A DNA stretch of 9,537 nt. It comes from an uncultured Clostridia bacterium (GTDB lineage Bacteria; Bacillota; Clostridia; UBA1381). Shown in pieces: positions 8,152 through 9,537 of the stretch. Every line of letters starts with the position of its first letter. Positions within the stretch are counted from its first letter, which is position 1. Location: positions 1-9,537 of the forward strand of contig CAJTUY010000057.1 of NCBI GenBank assembly GCA_910579415.1, given 5' to 3'. The notes under the pieces are model-generated. The model was not told the origin of the DNA. It searched no databases and saw only the letters and a list, made by a program, of their open reading frames with translations. The position numbers and the translations under genes were made by a program.

Positions 8152-8169
8152 TAGTAAGGGGATTTCAAA

Positions 8170-9465
8170 ATGATTTATCGTGAAAAAGAAAGGGAATTAA
8201 ATGCTAAACGCGCAGATGTAGTTGTAGTTGGTTCCGGTCCTGCCGGTATAGGCGCAGCGCTTTCGGCGGCAAGAAATGGGTGCAGTGTTGTTTTAATAGA
8301 ACAGTGTGGCGCACTCGGAGGAATTGCCACATCAGGTATGATGAGCCATTGGACAGGACGGGTAGATGACAAAATCTATCACGAGATTTTGTCGCGCAGC
8401 GCGGAAAGAAATGAAGGGGAGCATAAAGGCATTATTACAATAACAATAGACCCCGAAAAGCTAAAGACTTTATATCTTGAAATGATGCAGGAAGCAGATG
8501 TTGAAGTATTGCTTTACACATTTTTTAGTGATGTTATAATGGAAGGTAATACCGTAAAAGGTGTTATCATAGAGAACAAAACAGGAAGAAGTGCGATTTT
8601 TGCGGATTGCGTAATTGACGCGTCAGGTGATGGAGATGTTGCATATAAAGCAGGTGCAGACTTTATTCTCGGACGTGAGAGCGATAATAAAATGCAGCCG
8701 TGTACCATTATGTTTAAGGTTGGCGGAGTGGACTACAGCCGAGCAGTTTTTTCGGAGACGTTTGAAACTCTTGTTCCGACGGAAAAGGGTGAATTGCAGG
8801 CATTAGGCAAGGAAATAATCGGCGCTCCGGCAGGGCACGTACTTTTATATAAGAGTACATTGCCGGGAGTTGTTACCTGTAATATGACAAACTGCCTTGA
8901 TATAGACGGAACCAAGACTGAGGAACTTACAGCTGGTACTGTTGTTTGCAGACAGCAGATGGATAAAATTGTGTCCTTTTTAAGAGAGTATGCTCCGGGG
9001 TATGAAAACTGTTATATAATTTCTTCAGCATCGCTGATTGGTGTTCGTGAAACAAGACATTTTAAGGGCATCGAAACAATTACAGAGCAGGATATAACAG
9101 AAGCCCGTATATTTGAGAATTATGTTGTAAAAGATGCTTATTTCAATTTTGATGTACATAATATAAGCGGTGCAGGATTGGACAAAACAGGAGTTCAGCA
9201 TAAATTTACTCAGAATAAGGGATATACTATACCATACGGTTGTCTTGTCCCTGAAAAGACTGACGGTTTATTGCTCTCAGGCAGAAATATATCAGGAACA
9301 CATATGGCACATTCTAATTTCAGAGCTATGCCGATTTGTGTTGCAACAGGTAATGCAGCAGGTGCGGCAGCATCTGTTGCAGTAAAGGAAAAATGCAGAC
9401 TGCGAGATGTATCTGCGGAACAGATAAGACAGATAGTTGGAATAAATAATGATATAGGAGCGTAA
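8170..9465 (+). CDS. FAD-dependent oxidoreductase (FAD_oxidored, PF12831-like)
   Basis: A 431-residue flavoprotein. The N-terminal Rossmann fold is clear: ADVVVVGSGPAGIGAA with the dinucleotide loop GSGPAG (21-26), and Glu44 at the end of the second strand (VVLIEQ), which should bind the FAD ribose. LGGIATSGM (49-57) is typical of this family. A second FAD-contact segment, DASGDGDVAYKAG (150-162), follows, then GVRETR (291-296) and the C-terminal block GLLLSGRNISGTHMAHSN (366-383), ending in the helix that closes the FAD site. No membrane segment or signal peptide is seen. ATG 8170 follows AAGGGGA (8156-8162) at 7 bases. Members of this family often occur in bacterial glycan-use clusters, but the substrate is usually unknown; its place here suggests oxidation or reduction of a sugar-derived or aglycone compound (inference). 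The family is confident, the reaction is not. Confidence 0.88.
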   Translation: MIYREKERELNAKRADVVVVGSGPAGIGAALSAARNGCSVVLIEQCGALGGIATSGMMSHWTGRVDDKIYHEILSRSAERNEGEHKGIITITIDPEKLKTLYLEMMQEADVEVLLYTFFSDVIMEGNTVKGVIIENKTGRSAIFADCVIDASGDGDVAYKAGADFILGRESDNKMQPCTIMFKVGGVDYSRAVFSETFETLVPTEKGELQALGKEIIGAPAGHVLLYKSTLPGVVTCNMTNCLDIDGTKTEELTAGTVVCRQQMDKIVSFLREYAPGYENCYIISSASLIGVRETRHFKGIETITEQDITEARIFENYVVKDAYFNFDVHNISGAGLDKTGVQHKFTQNKGYTIPYGCLVPEKTDGLLLSGRNISGTHMAHSNFRAMPICVATGNAAGAAASVAVKEKCRLRDVSAEQIRQIVGINNDIGA

Positions 9466-9468
9466 GCA

Positions 9469-9537
9469 ATGAGAACGCAGTTATTTGCCGGAAAGGAAAA
9501 CATAAAAGAGAATATAAACTCCGACAGCTTTCTGAAA
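9469..9537 (+). CDS. Start of a further gene in the operon (truncated by window end)
   Basis: ATG 9469 begins 3 bases after the oxidoreductase stop and follows TAGGAG (9455-9460) by 8 bases. The 23 visible codons start MRTQLFAGKENIKENIN and stay open to the window edge. There is no obvious signal peptide. I do not recognise the protein. The close spacing indicates translation from the same mRNA as the oxidoreductase. Confidence 0.65.
   Translation, partial: MRTQLFAGKENIKENINSDSFLK

Overview
The window looks like a carbohydrate-degradation locus of a Gram-positive anaerobe of the class Clostridia, probably gut- or plant-fibre-associated. The grounds are an S-layer-homology (SLH) surface protein, a lipoprotein solute-binding protein with a DUF3502-type tail, strong purine-rich Shine-Dalgarno sites before every gene, and moderately low GC judged by eye. 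The genus is an inference only; pectin-degrading clostridia such as Monoglobus carry similar SLH-linked proteins. All genes lie on the + strand and are tightly packed. There are no tRNA or rRNA genes, CRISPR arrays or mobile elements, and no gene-free stretch longer than 300 bases.

Left block (1-5289): (i) the C-terminal part of a large, probably secreted/SLH-type protein; (ii) an ABC-transporter sugar-binding lipoprotein broken near its C-terminus by an in-frame TAG and a frameshift about 55 bases later, although the downstream sequence still codes for the family's conserved tail; (iii) a 962-residue secreted protein with three SLH repeats and a right-handed beta-helix resembling GH141-type glycoside hydrolases. 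A strong GC-rich hairpin at 5261-5289 follows this gene and is the likely terminator.

Right block (5322-9537): (iv) a leaderless GH28/GH49-like beta-helix glycosidase with the three clan aspartates but without the GH28 GHG motif, and with an unassigned C-terminal extension of about 280 residues; (v) a leaderless SGNH/GDSL esterase; (vi) an FAD-dependent oxidoreductase of the FAD_oxidored (PF12831) type; (vii) the first 23 codons of another gene. Spacings of 3 to 37 bases, each with its own ribosome binding site, suggest one operon.

Working model (inference): the SLH-anchored beta-helix enzyme trims a polysaccharide at the cell surface, an ABC importer brings in oligosaccharides, and the cytoplasmic GH28-like enzyme and SGNH esterase cut and de-esterify them. 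The oxidoreductase adds a redox step of unknown substrate. The substrate cannot be read from the sequence; a decorated pectin-like or other branched glycan is plausible. No clearly new defence or mobile system is visible. The least ordinary points are the damaged binding protein, the divergent clan GH-N enzyme with its extra domain, and the flavoenzyme inside a glycan operon.
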